A DNA stretch of 64,000 nt from Litoreibacter roseus (GTDB lineage: Bacteria > Pseudomonadota > Alphaproteobacteria > Rhodobacterales > Rhodobacteraceae): contig NZ_BLJE01000004.1 of NCBI RefSeq assembly GCF_009811795.1, positions 62,001 through 126,000 on the forward strand. Reading direction: 5' to 3'. Shown piece after piece: positions 1 to 8,827 of the stretch. Both the position numbers and the translations under genes were made by a program. The notes under the pieces are model-generated. The model was not told the DNA's origin and ran no database searches. It was given only the letters and a program-made list of their open reading frames with translations. Each line of letters opens with the position of its first letter. Position 1 is the stretch's first letter.

Positions 1-108
1 ACCCGTGCCTCTTCGCGTACGCGCGGTGGTTCCAACTTGAGAGGAATTCGCTGGGCGGAAAGCGACCGGATAAGATGCATAGGCGGGACGGGTCTGACAG
101 AATTTCGC
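1..108. other. left edge, no gene assigned
   Basis: Two plus-strand frames are open from the window edge, ending near 162 and near 195. Either could be the tail of a gene that starts outside the window. Neither carries a motif I recognise, and both run into the 3' end of the minus-strand pyruvyl-transferase gene. I leave it unassigned. Confidence 0.3.
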
Positions 109-945
109 TCACAGAAGGATCCCTTTCTCCCGCAAGGTCGCTTCAGCCGGGAAAGAAATAGTGTCGATATCCAGAGTCAGCGACGCCGGTGAATTCGGTG
201 CGGTCGCAAAATCAGCATCAATAATCGAGTCCAGCATGACTGGTTTGCCCAGCCCCACTGCCAAGTAGTAATCTTCGTATTTCAACAGCGGCTCTTCTGT
301 TGCCGGCTTTATCAAGACGACTGGCCGATCCAGCGCGTGGGCAAAGACTGCTCCGTGCAGCGACGACGTGTAAATTAGTTCTGACTTTTGAATGCTCTTT
401 CCAACGGAAAGTGGGTCATCGTCGATGTCGATAATCTTCATTCCGGCGGGCATCAGCTTTCGGATTTCTTCGCGCTCCCTGTAATGAGGAATGAACGAGA
501 CCCGTCCGGGTTTTGCTTTCGCCGGTTTGAGCATTTTGGCAATCAGCAGCCCAGGATCCGCCAGCCACGCCACTCGCGACACGTCAAAACCTGCCGCCTT
601 GTAGGCATCAAACGAAATGGGGCCGCGTAGTCCATGAACCATGACATCCGGCGCATGCTTAGACGGAAGCTCTGTTGTTTTGCAACCGATCCCCGAGAGT
701 ACGTCACCGGGCTGAAGTTTGTGACCAATCGAACCAACGCACAGAATGCGCGGACCGTCTTTCACATTAACCGGGTTGGCTCCTGGGTAGAAGTACGAGA
801 CAAGGTTTCGGGCGAAGATGTCGCCAGCATTGCCGATAGCAAAGTCTTTCCAAGCTGACTTGCGCTTCTTTACGTATTTGTCCCAAAAGAGCTTGCGGCG
901 GCCCTTTACACGATCATGCCAATAAAAGGTGCGAACATCTGTCAT
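109..945 (-). CDS. polysaccharide pyruvyl transferase family protein
   Basis: This 278-residue protein resembles the polysaccharide pyruvyl transferase family (PF04230), whose members transfer pyruvate from phosphoenolpyruvate to sugars of exopolysaccharides or cell-wall polymers. Supporting motifs are an N-terminal NAGD segment near residue 40, 'LRGPISFDAY' near 106, 'DPGLL' near 129, 'FIPHY' near 151, and the family-typical 'SSLHG' (residues 194-198) followed by a hydrophobic stretch. There is no signal peptide, which suggests a cytoplasmic enzyme. The start at 945 has an AAGG ribosome-binding site just upstream. Neighbours include an acyltransferase and an alginate-lyase fusion, so a role in decorating a surface polysaccharide is a reasonable inference. 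The sugar acceptor cannot be told from the sequence. Confidence 0.8.
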   Translation of the reverse strand: MTDVRTFYWHDRVKGRRKLFWDKYVKKRKSAWKDFAIGNAGDIFARNLVSYFYPGANPVNVKDGPRILCVGSIGHKLQPGDVLSGIGCKTTELPSKHAPDVMVHGLRGPISFDAYKAAGFDVSRVAWLADPGLLIAKMLKPAKAKPGRVSFIPHYREREEIRKLMPAGMKIIDIDDDPLSVGKSIQKSELIYTSSLHGAVFAHALDRPVVLIKPATEEPLLKYEDYYLAVGLGKPVMLDSIIDADFATAPNSPASLTLDIDTISFPAEATLREKGILL

Positions 946-1043
946 CTTAGACCTTGAGCCCTTTCATACATTGTACGACTTTACCGCTTGAGATGACCTA
1001 CAGCTTAAAGGTGTAAGTCGCAATCGCCTGCTAGATCTGAAGG

Positions 1044-1991
1044 TTAGATTGCAGAAGAGTGAGCCTTTGGCCAGCGAGAGAGCGGTATCTGGGCAATGGA
1101 ATGCCCCACATCATTCACGCCATACCCGAGGGTCGCGTGGTCGTTGGAAACCATGATCCCTGAAAAGTACGTACAACTTAGAAGATTGGGATTGTGTTTG
1201 GGTTTTGATCCGGCGAGTGCAGACAGGCTGTGGGCCCAAACATCCGGGCTGAAACGAACACTGAAACCATCTCGACCGGCGTCGAAGCGTACAGGCTTAC
1301 CAAGATAGATCCGCTTCCCACGCCAGTAAAAACGTCGATGCGCAACGAGAACGTAGCTATCGGGTGACGAGCCAATACCGGCGAGTTGTGTTCCGATGGT
1401 CAATTTCGGTGTCTTGGAGGCCTTCGGATCAGGACCTTCGCCTGAAAGGTTTCGCGCCTGAAGTCGTTCAAAAGAGATCACTCCATCGCGGCGATTACTT
1501 TCCCGCAGAACTGTAAGTGGGTCTAGATCATAGAGCGCATGGAGCACACCGTCGCGCAGAAAAAATGCCCAGTTCTTTTCGATATTCCTCCGTTCAAAAT
1601 AATCCACTCGGTAAAGTTGCGACGGTTCGGGTGATAACCTAACGAGGTAAATATTGTTGGGTCGCTGAAAATGACCTGTGTTGAAGGTCAACCATGTCTC
1701 ATTGTCCAGCGTGCATATCTTGGGGTCGGCAACCGGATACCCGAGTTCGGTTTGAAACCTAGTGGAAAGATCAACCAGATCCCCGTCCAGTTGTCCGCTT
1801 GTGTCAATACGTTGAAAGAAGGCGTGGAATGGTTTCTCGCCGTTAGCAGGCAGCGCTCGGAACGCTATGTCAAATCCACCCTCGCGTTGCGCAAACGATG
1901 GATTGAACAGGTTTTTACACGCCGTCTGGTTCAAGGCGCCCGAGAACATCTGTGTCTCTGACGTCTGATGCCTTGAAAGGAACCGCATCAT
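1044..1991 (-). CDS. predicted beta-propeller protein of a polysaccharide locus (GH43/GH130-like?)
   Basis: This is a 315-residue protein of uncertain function. The pattern of short beta-rich blocks ('NPSFA', 'DPKI', 'TWLTFNTG', 'EKNWAFF', 'LHALYDLDP') recalls the five-bladed propellers of GH43, GH130 and related carbohydrate-active proteins, where each blade carries a D/E/N-rich turn. I do not see a complete catalytic triad and do not claim activity. I chose the ATG at 1991 because GAGG lies 9 bases upstream; an in-frame TTG at 2024 would add 11 residues. There is no signal peptide. It lies in the same orientation as the pyruvyl-transferase gene, about 100 bases upstream of it, so the two may be co-transcribed. 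Confidence 0.5.
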   Translation of the reverse strand: MMRFLSRHQTSETQMFSGALNQTACKNLFNPSFAQREGGFDIAFRALPANGEKPFHAFFQRIDTSGQLDGDLVDLSTRFQTELGYPVADPKICTLDNETWLTFNTGHFQRPNNIYLVRLSPEPSQLYRVDYFERRNIEKNWAFFLRDGVLHALYDLDPLTVLRESNRRDGVISFERLQARNLSGEGPDPKASKTPKLTIGTQLAGIGSSPDSYVLVAHRRFYWRGKRIYLGKPVRFDAGRDGFSVRFSPDVWAHSLSALAGSKPKHNPNLLSCTYFSGIMVSNDHATLGYGVNDVGHSIAQIPLSRWPKAHSSAI

Positions 1992-2298
1992 TTTTTCAGA
2001 CCTCACGTAGTTTCGATGCCGCAATCGCGAGCCTTATGGCTTGGATGACGTGATCGAACAAGCGTGTGGGGCAACCAGCTGACGCAGGCTTCACATCTTA
2101 GAGGCTGGTCGAGCTTGAACGGTCATCAGGCGATGACATTGGCGCTTCATCTTGCGTCAATTCTCGGGAGGCGGTATCGCCACCGGAACTGATTTATTTA
2201 TTTATGCTTTCTGAAGCGATGAGAAAAAACGTGCTTCGAATTGGTTCTGTATAGCATGAGCTATTCGGTAATGAATCGTTAGGAAAACGGGTGCCTGA
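1992..2298. other. divergent intergenic region
   Basis: This is 307 bases between the minus-strand propeller gene and the plus-strand acyltransferase gene. It is noticeably AT-rich around 2190-2260, with a TTTA-repeated tract, as expected of a promoter region serving one or both genes. I see no RNA gene, convincing -35/-10 pair or repeat. Confidence 0.4.
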
Positions 2299-4227
2299 GT
2301 GAAGTACAGAGCGGAAATCGATGGTTTGCGCGCGATTGCGGTTGTACCCGTTGTGCTGTTTCATACAGGAATCGAAGCATTTTCGGCAGGATTTGTCGGT
2401 GTAGATATATTCTTTGTCATAAGCGGATATTTGATCACTTCGCTGATACTGAAGGATCTTGAAACCGGTGATTTTCGACTGACCGAGTTTTATGAGCGGC
2501 GCGCCCGCCGGATACTACCGGCTCTCGTTTTCGTTTCACTCTTCTGCATCCCGATGGCGTGGATCTGGCTGCTTCCCAACCAGTTCAAAGATTTCTCAGA
2601 AAGTCTCATCTCGGTCGCTCTTTTCGCGTCCAATTTCTACTTTTGGTCGGACATCGGATATTTTTCCTCAGCCGCAGAAGAACTCCCTCTCTTGCATACG
2701 TGGAGCCTCGCAGTTGAGGAGCAGTTCTATATTTTCTTCCCACTGATGCTGATGGCCACGTGGCGCTTCGGATTGCGCCCAGTTTTTTGGATCATCGCAG
2801 CTCTCAGCGCTGCAAGTATCGTTTGGTGTCTGTGGATAGCTGAAGTCGATGCTGCTGCCAATTTCTATCTCCTGCCATCGAGAATGTGGGAACTTTTTGC
2901 CGGTGCGATGGTAGCCTGCGCTACAGCGAGGTCTGATCGAAAAGACCATAACGGACTTGCGTTTCTTGGTCTGGTTTTCGTTGCGTTGTCATTGATTATC
3001 TCTGACAAGAACCAAGCTTGGCCCGGCGTCATTACGTTGCTTCCGGTGATTGGCGTTGTCCTGATAATATTCTACGGTGGGCAGGAGACATTCACGGGCC
3101 GTCTGTTGGCAACCAAACCGCTCGTCGCTATCGGATTGATCAGCTACAGCACATATCTTTGGCACCAACCGCTTTACGCTTTTGCTCGAATCTCAGGCGA
3201 AAACCTCCCTGATCCCAGACTGCTGTTAAGCCTTGGCGCGTTTTCCTTCGGCCTTGGCTTTCTTACTTGGCGCTTCGTGGAGCGTCCTTTTAGGCAGCGA
3301 TCTTTCCTATCACGACGCACGGTTATCGCGCTGTCTGGATCAGCGTTGGCTCTGGTCGCACTGCTCGGGGGCATCGGCGTTGTTCAGGAAGGATTTCCCA
3401 AAGCGAGATTTTCGACTGACCAATTGGCGATTATCGAAGTGGGCGAAGAGAGGGCTTTGAAGCATGATCGGCTCGGTTTGGAAGCTGTCGCACCGAATTG
3501 GATCGTACTCGGCGACAGTCATGTCAACGCGCTTCTGGACGCGCTAGATGACCTGTTCCGTGCTAAGGGGGAAGCCGCAATTGTGCACACAGTCAATGGC
3601 TGTCCGCCGGCGCTGGATCTTTGGCGTCACGATCTGAATTATGGGATGCGGTGCCACGAGAAATACAAAACTGCGCTGGACATTTTGAAGTCCCGCAGGA
3701 TTGAGAACGTCTTCATAAACGCAAGATTTTCGCTATACCTGAACTCAACCAGGTTCGACAATGGTCTGGGCGGTGTAGAACTGGGCGGTACCCCAGAAGT
3801 GATCTACGATCACATCGACCATAAGAACACGGTGCGCGCGTTCGAACATCGATCGCACGCGGTCGAAACCCAGATGATCGAATATGCTCGTGCCTTGAGC
3901 GATTTGGGACTGAACATCTTCGTGTTGACCAGTATCCCTGAGATTGGATGGGACGTTCCCAGAAAGGCGCTTCACAGAAAACCAGACGAAGCCGAAGTCA
4001 GAATCCCCCGCGCGACATATGATGCGCGAAATACACGGGCATCCGGTTATTTTGATAGGCTTCGGACTATCCCGAGAGTGACGCTTATCGATGCTGCGGA
4101 GGCTTTATGTGACGCTCAGTATTGCGAAGCAACGCAGAACGGCTTGCCCCTCTATTTTGACACAAACCATCCAAATGTTCTGGGCGCCGAACGCCTTATA
4201 AAACATTTGGCTCCACGACTTCGTTGA
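2299..4227 (+). CDS. OafA/YrhL-type membrane acyltransferase with C-terminal SGNH domain
   Basis: This 642-residue protein has two parts. Residues 1 to about 350 form an acyltransferase-3 domain (PF01757): 'YRAEIDGLRAIAV' at the N-terminus, 'FFVISGYLI' near 43, 'ERRARRILPAL' near 67, 'HTWSLAVEEQFY' near 133, and about ten hydrophobic segments. Residues from about 385 form an SGNH-type domain, with 'VLGDSHV' near 402 as the Ser block and 'DTNHPN' near residue 624 as the Asp-x-x-His block. Proteins of this layout O-acylate sugars of lipopolysaccharide, exopolysaccharide or peptidoglycan at the inner membrane. The start is a GTG with only a weak, distant AGGA upstream. The acceptor is unknown, but neighbours point to a surface glycan. 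Confidence 0.9.
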   Translation: MKYRAEIDGLRAIAVVPVVLFHTGIEAFSAGFVGVDIFFVISGYLITSLILKDLETGDFRLTEFYERRARRILPALVFVSLFCIPMAWIWLLPNQFKDFSESLISVALFASNFYFWSDIGYFSSAAEELPLLHTWSLAVEEQFYIFFPLMLMATWRFGLRPVFWIIAALSAASIVWCLWIAEVDAAANFYLLPSRMWELFAGAMVACATARSDRKDHNGLAFLGLVFVALSLIISDKNQAWPGVITLLPVIGVVLIIFYGGQETFTGRLLATKPLVAIGLISYSTYLWHQPLYAFARISGENLPDPRLLLSLGAFSFGLGFLTWRFVERPFRQRSFLSRRTVIALSGSALALVALLGGIGVVQEGFPKARFSTDQLAIIEVGEERALKHDRLGLEAVAPNWIVLGDSHVNALLDALDDLFRAKGEAAIVHTVNGCPPALDLWRHDLNYGMRCHEKYKTALDILKSRRIENVFINARFSLYLNSTRFDNGLGGVELGGTPEVIYDHIDHKNTVRAFEHRSHAVETQMIEYARALSDLGLNIFVLTSIPEIGWDVPRKALHRKPDEAEVRIPRATYDARNTRASGYFDRLRTIPRVTLIDAAEALCDAQYCEATQNGLPLYFDTNHPNVLGAERLIKHLAPRLR

Positions 4228-4340
4228 AAACGTCAAACGCATAAATGACAGCCGGATTAGACCTTCAAAAACGGACCCGTTACCCCACTTGCGCTGTCTG
4301 ACTCCTGACCTAGTATATGACTTCTGGTCGATCATCTGCG

Positions 4341-6701
4341 TTACGCATCTTCCGCTTCCAGATTTAATTCAGCGTCTGAGGTGTCTGGCGCTACCATTAG
4401 CGACCAGAATGGCGGAACCCCATCGTGTGGATGAAAGAGCGGTTTCTGTGTTGCCAAGTTGAGGTCACGCGGTTCTGTGCTGACACCAAGATCGAGAGCG
4501 GATGCAAAAAGAACGACAGCCGCGTAGCGGTCATCATCGAACTCGGAGATTTGTTCGTAGGGCCACGGAGCGTCGCGATGCCCAAGAAACCAAGTTGCCC
4601 CCTGCCCAACTCGCGCGAATTCGGGCTGATGTTCCACTGGAAAGCCGCAGGACTTATAGAGCATATAGAGACTAAGCCAACCATGAAGATTGAACGCGCA
4701 GTAATGCTCCGTCATGGACCTTTTCAACTCATGGGGCTGGCGCCCGTCCTCCTCGAAGTGACCGGTAAGGCGACCCGTTGACGCAAAATAACAATCCAGA
4801 AGAGTGTCCGCGTCCCCAAGAAAAGCAGCGATTGACGCGAGCTGAAGATCAAAGAAGACACCGTGATTATTCAGGGCGCGCCGCTCACCTTGCCCTTGTT
4901 CACTCGACACCAGCCAATCCCGGTAGTGGCGCAACCAATCTGCAAGCTGATCGGTTAAAGCGGGATCATCAATCAACCGAACTGCATCCAGCAGGTATGC
5001 GATGTCCTTGAATTCGATTATTCCGCTCTTTGCCCCTTCATCGTTGTCATGACCGCGACGCAACTGAGCGTAGCGCAAATGAGGGGTCATCGCAGACTCT
5101 TCCTCTAAAAACCACGTCTCAACCAAGCGTTTCGCGTGATCACGGTATTTGTTGTCGCCGAACACGGCCCATGCCAATCCACATGAGACTGCATCATCGA
5201 ACAAAAACTGGAGCCGTGTCCGATCATATGCCTTGCTTTCTGGGGCATAGAGAACTGTGCCAGGCAACCGCTCTCCGTCTCGTTTGACGTAGGGGAGGCC
5301 GTCTTTTGTCTTTGGATTGGGCCACCAATATGGGGCCGGGTGAAAATAATCTGCCTTGTTTCCGCTTGGCGGCAGTTCAGTTTTATCGAATACTGAAAAC
5401 GGACCACGTCCAAGAGCTTCGTTTGCAGCGTGACGCACTTGCTGGGTCTGGATGGATGTCTTCCCAGCCCCTAGATGCTCCAAAGTTTCCCTACCAAAGA
5501 AAACGGGGCGCTTCGGGTCATAGCCTCTGGTGTCAAGAACCTCTTTGTCGAGTACACGAAGTACGTCTACGATGGCGTCGTTGCGTGCAAAAGCACGCTC
5601 TTCGCGCCCTTCCTTCCCGCCGATCTCAAGATCATTTCGTCCCGAATCCAAACGACGCACCATCCCAGCTTTCCCGATGAGGTGGGAGTCCGGGACAGGC
5701 TTGTTCGCCTTCAAATCCCAAGGATCCAGCTTGTTCCAGCGCCATGGCCCTTCAACGCCAAGCCGTACCAGCAGCTCGACCTTTGGTCTGCGGCCATAGG
5801 GGAAACTTCCATCGAACATCTCGCCAGCGTCGCAGCGAAACGCGATTTGCGGCTCTTCGGTCGCGTCGTCCGGATCCATCCGGTCCAGTGCTACATCGTT
5901 TGACGCGAGCCGCACCATTGGAACGACAAAATATCGGTGATCTTCTTGGGACGCTATATCTGAAACGAAACGGTCCCAGTCTTCACCTGTCACGAAGCAG
6001 TTTCCGTCCCAAGGCAGAACCCATTTTGCACGTGATCTTCCCCATTCCAACGCGGCGTTTCGTGCGCCATTGTTGTTCATCGCGTAGTTGTTCCGATGCC
6101 GATAGATAGATGTGATCCCTCTATCTTGCGCAGGCAAATCCAGATCATGGAATTCCCGACCAAATATGTACTGATGTGAAGGAAATAACGAAAAATCCAA
6201 AGGCGCCGCCGCGTATTCATCAAGTGAGAACGGGATCTTTATGTACTCATGCCCAGCCGCTTCGAGTGCCTGCACTATAGCAACTTCATCGTCTTGGTTT
6301 CGGATGCGGTTCAAAAGCCAAAGCTTCTCGCAGTTTGGAAAATCTGGCTCATTTTCCAATATAAACTGGACGTTCTTCAGCGACTGTCCCGTCTGATGCC
6401 GCGGTGGCAGATCATTGCCGATGATCCTTATGAATGCGTAGTCTGAAGGGCGCTGCCGTATCGCTGCTTCTGCGGTTGGATCCACTACTGGTTGCGGTGC
6501 GGCGGCTGTGTTTTGCACAAACATCTGCCCTTTCCGCAATTTGCGGAGTCTGCGTTTTTTCAAGCCCTTTGCCACGAGAACGACGAAAAGAATGGGAAGA
6601 AAGGGCAATAGAACAAGAACCCATAGAATTCTTTCCAGAGTGCCCGCGATCCGCAGGCGTTGCTTCAATTTCTGAAATAGCTCTTTGGGGTTAGCTTTCA
6701 T
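4341..6701 (-). CDS. membrane-anchored glycosyltransferase-like / alginate-lyase-domain fusion
   Basis: This is a 786-residue, apparently three-part protein. Residues 23-45 form one strong transmembrane segment, followed by a Lys/Arg-rich stretch. Residues about 85-400 resemble a GT-A-type glycosyltransferase: 'RIIGNDLPPRH' near 92, 'NNGARNAAL' near 220 and 'WVLPWDGN' near 236, where a DGN could stand in for the metal-binding DxD. Residues about 440-770 match the alginate-lyase superfamily (PF05426): 'HPAPYWWPNP' near residue 466, 'GLPYVKRDG' near 480, 'LNNHG' near 626 (catalytic Asn-His block) and 'ELKRSMTEHY' near 680. It converges on the acyltransferase gene. Fusing a synthetic-looking domain to a lyase domain is unusual. 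Which side of the membrane each domain occupies is open. Confidence 0.75.
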   Translation of the reverse strand: MKANPKELFQKLKQRLRIAGTLERILWVLVLLPFLPILFVVLVAKGLKKRRLRKLRKGQMFVQNTAAAPQPVVDPTAEAAIRQRPSDYAFIRIIGNDLPPRHQTGQSLKNVQFILENEPDFPNCEKLWLLNRIRNQDDEVAIVQALEAAGHEYIKIPFSLDEYAAAPLDFSLFPSHQYIFGREFHDLDLPAQDRGITSIYRHRNNYAMNNNGARNAALEWGRSRAKWVLPWDGNCFVTGEDWDRFVSDIASQEDHRYFVVPMVRLASNDVALDRMDPDDATEEPQIAFRCDAGEMFDGSFPYGRRPKVELLVRLGVEGPWRWNKLDPWDLKANKPVPDSHLIGKAGMVRRLDSGRNDLEIGGKEGREERAFARNDAIVDVLRVLDKEVLDTRGYDPKRPVFFGRETLEHLGAGKTSIQTQQVRHAANEALGRGPFSVFDKTELPPSGNKADYFHPAPYWWPNPKTKDGLPYVKRDGERLPGTVLYAPESKAYDRTRLQFLFDDAVSCGLAWAVFGDNKYRDHAKRLVETWFLEEESAMTPHLRYAQLRRGHDNDEGAKSGIIEFKDIAYLLDAVRLIDDPALTDQLADWLRHYRDWLVSSEQGQGERRALNNHGVFFDLQLASIAAFLGDADTLLDCYFASTGRLTGHFEEDGRQPHELKRSMTEHYCAFNLHGWLSLYMLYKSCGFPVEHQPEFARVGQGATWFLGHRDAPWPYEQISEFDDDRYAAVVLFASALDLGVSTEPRDLNLATQKPLFHPHDGVPPFWSLMVAPDTSDAELNLEAEDA

Positions 6702-6950
6702 CGATGCGTCTCACTGCTTGCGTCGCGCGGGCGGCGCCATTTGAATGCTGTTTTCGTCCAATGGGTCTGGTGATATCTAGCCGAGCACGCATGTGGGCGT
6801 AAGACTTAACTTTGTAAGGCTGTTCAGGCGAAATCCCGCCAGTGCAACCTGTGCGGATCAATCACCGAAGTTTCATCAAAAAGCCCATTAACCCTTTCAC
6901 ACAGCGCTACCGGCCCGCATATCTTGGAGGATGAACAAACCCGAGGATGT

Positions 6951-8633
6951 ATGATGGCCGAAGACGAGACAGCAGTTGAAGCCGCCCGCCAGTCGGTCGA
7001 TTCAAGTGATCCCTATGCGCGCGAGCAGCAGACGTTTCCGGTTCTGACCGATGATCAGGTGAAACGTCTGACGGCCTACGGGGCGGTTGAAGATGTGCCA
7101 AAGGGCACCAGTCTTTTTGAACGTGGCCAGCGGGGGGTCGATTTCTTTCTCATCCTAGAGGGCTCGATCGAGATCATCGACAGCACGCCTGACGGTGATG
7201 AAATGACAATTACGGTTCATGGGCGACACCAGTTCACCGGTGAGTTGGATCTGTTCAATCAACGGAAAATTCTTGTCGGCGGACGGACGGGCGTGGACAG
7301 CCGTCTTGTGCGTCTTACCCGAGAGCAGTTTCGCCGCATGTCGAGCACGGAGCAGGACATTGGCGAGATCATCATGCGCGCGTTCATTCTACGGCGGACG
7401 GCATTCATTGTGCATTCCGAAGCGGGCGTGACGCTGGTCGGGCCAAAGAACGACCGCGACGTGATCCGGATCAACCGGTTTCTATCCCGCAACGGCTACC
7501 CCCTGACATTGCTTGAACCTGGCACGTCGGAGGCCGATCGGATCATCGGGCAGCAGGGCAGCGCATTACCAATCGTCTGTACGCCGGACGGTCATGCGGT
7601 TCATAACCCATCAACATTGGAACTTGCGGATCTCTTGGGGCTGACAGAGGACTTGGTCGACGGGCATGTCTATGATTTGGCGGTCATTGGGGCGGGTCCT
7701 GCAGGTTTGTCGGCCTGTGTGTACGGCGCGTCTGAGGCGTTGGATACGATTGTGATTGAGGCGGAAGCTCCGGGTGGCCAAGCCGGAACCAGTTCGAAAA
7801 TTGAAAACTACCTCGGCTTCCCGACAGGTATTTCAGGCCAAGCACTTGCGGGGCGGGCATGGATACAAGGGCAAAAGTTCGGCGCGACATTCGCGATTGC
7901 CCGCGGTGCGGTCGGGATCGAAGAAGAGAACAATACGTTCACACTGGCTCTGGATGGCGGAGACACCGTTAAATCTCGCGCGGTCATTCTGGCATGTGGC
8001 GCGACATACAGGACGCTGGATCTAGAAAATTATGAGCAGTTCGAAGGGCAAGGCATTCACTATGCCGCGACGGCGCTAGAGGCGCAGTTTTGTGCCGGTA
8101 CCGAAGTGGTTGTCATCGGCGGCGGTAATTCAGCAGGACAGGCAGCCGTCTTCCTGTCGAGCCACGCATCGCACGTGCACGTTCTTGTTCGTGGGTCTGG
8201 TCTCGCCGACAGCATGTCGGACTATCTTGTGCGACGTATCGACCAGTCTTCGCGGATTACATTGCATCCCCATACTGAGGTCAGTGCGTTGCATGGCGAC
8301 AGAACGCTGGAACAGGTCACTTGGAGAAACCGGCAAACAGGGGCGGAGCAGAAGATGGATGTGCCCAATGTTTTCGTGATGATCGGCGCGGTGCCGAATA
8401 CCAAGTGGCTGGGGGACTGCGTCGAGTTGGACGAGAAAGGGTTTGTGTGCACTGGCCTACCCGTCGATGCCGCGAGTGGGTCTTCCTTTGCAACATCGAC
8501 GCCTGGCATTTTTGCCGTCGGTGATGTCCGGGCAGGGTCCGTGAAACGCGTAGCTTCTGGCGTCGGCGAGGGATCTGTCTGCGTCAGCGATGTGCACCGC
8601 TATCTGAGCGGCTTGGAGGATGACGCAGGCTAA
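6951..8633 (+). CDS. CNB-domain thioredoxin-reductase-like flavoprotein lacking redox cysteines
   Basis: This protein of about 560 residues has three parts. Residues about 20-150 resemble a cyclic-nucleotide-binding domain. Residues about 150-225 resemble a glutaredoxin/thioredoxin fold without its cysteines. The remainder is a thioredoxin-reductase-type FAD/NAD(P)H domain with 'IGAGPAGLSA', 'GGQAG', 'KIENYLGFP', 'VVIGGGNSAGQAA' for the second nucleotide and 'GIFAVGDV' near the C-terminus. The CxxC of true thioredoxin reductases, expected just before the second nucleotide motif, reads 'YAATALEAQF' here and is missing. I take ATG 6951 as the start because GAGG lies 4 bases upstream; ATG 6954 is equally placed, and a TTG at 6924 is possible. 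The electron acceptor is unknown and the role of the CNB domain is inferred to be regulatory. Confidence 0.85.
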   Translation: MMAEDETAVEAARQSVDSSDPYAREQQTFPVLTDDQVKRLTAYGAVEDVPKGTSLFERGQRGVDFFLILEGSIEIIDSTPDGDEMTITVHGRHQFTGELDLFNQRKILVGGRTGVDSRLVRLTREQFRRMSSTEQDIGEIIMRAFILRRTAFIVHSEAGVTLVGPKNDRDVIRINRFLSRNGYPLTLLEPGTSEADRIIGQQGSALPIVCTPDGHAVHNPSTLELADLLGLTEDLVDGHVYDLAVIGAGPAGLSACVYGASEALDTIVIEAEAPGGQAGTSSKIENYLGFPTGISGQALAGRAWIQGQKFGATFAIARGAVGIEEENNTFTLALDGGDTVKSRAVILACGATYRTLDLENYEQFEGQGIHYAATALEAQFCAGTEVVVIGGGNSAGQAAVFLSSHASHVHVLVRGSGLADSMSDYLVRRIDQSSRITLHPHTEVSALHGDRTLEQVTWRNRQTGAEQKMDVPNVFVMIGAVPNTKWLGDCVELDEKGFVCTGLPVDAASGSSFATSTPGIFAVGDVRAGSVKRVASGVGEGSVCVSDVHRYLSGLEDDAG

Positions 8634-8737
8634 CACCCTAGCCAAACTCTATCGCTGAAACTCAAAACTTCACCTCGGGACTTCTGTCAGGGGTTCAAAA
8701 AGTGCACCTGCCAACTGCTTTCCTATGGCGGCAATAA

Positions 8738-8750
8738 AATTCCGACAAAA
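8738..8750 (-). promoter_or_regulatory. shared 13-base element upstream of fbpA
   Basis: Read on the minus strand, these 13 bases are TTTTGTCGGAATT. The identical 13-mer occurs at 11643-11655 in the fbpB/hemP intergenic region. It lies about 80 bases upstream of the fbpA start. Because both copies flank iron genes, I infer an iron-responsive operator of the kind described in Rhodobacterales as the iron-Rhodo box (bound by IscR-type regulators). The regulator is not shown by the sequence. Confidence 0.5.
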
Positions 8751-8827
8751 TCTATCAAGATTACTTGTGCTCTTCCTGAAATTAGTTAATTGAGTAAAAC
8801 AGTAGGAATTAATTCAGGGAGACTGTC

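Noticed and set aside
6931-6954. Seven-codon reading frame ending in the ATG region of the CNB-TrxR gene, a possible leader peptide
   Set aside because: The only GGAGG abuts its ATG with no spacing, so translation start is unlikely; I treat it as chance.
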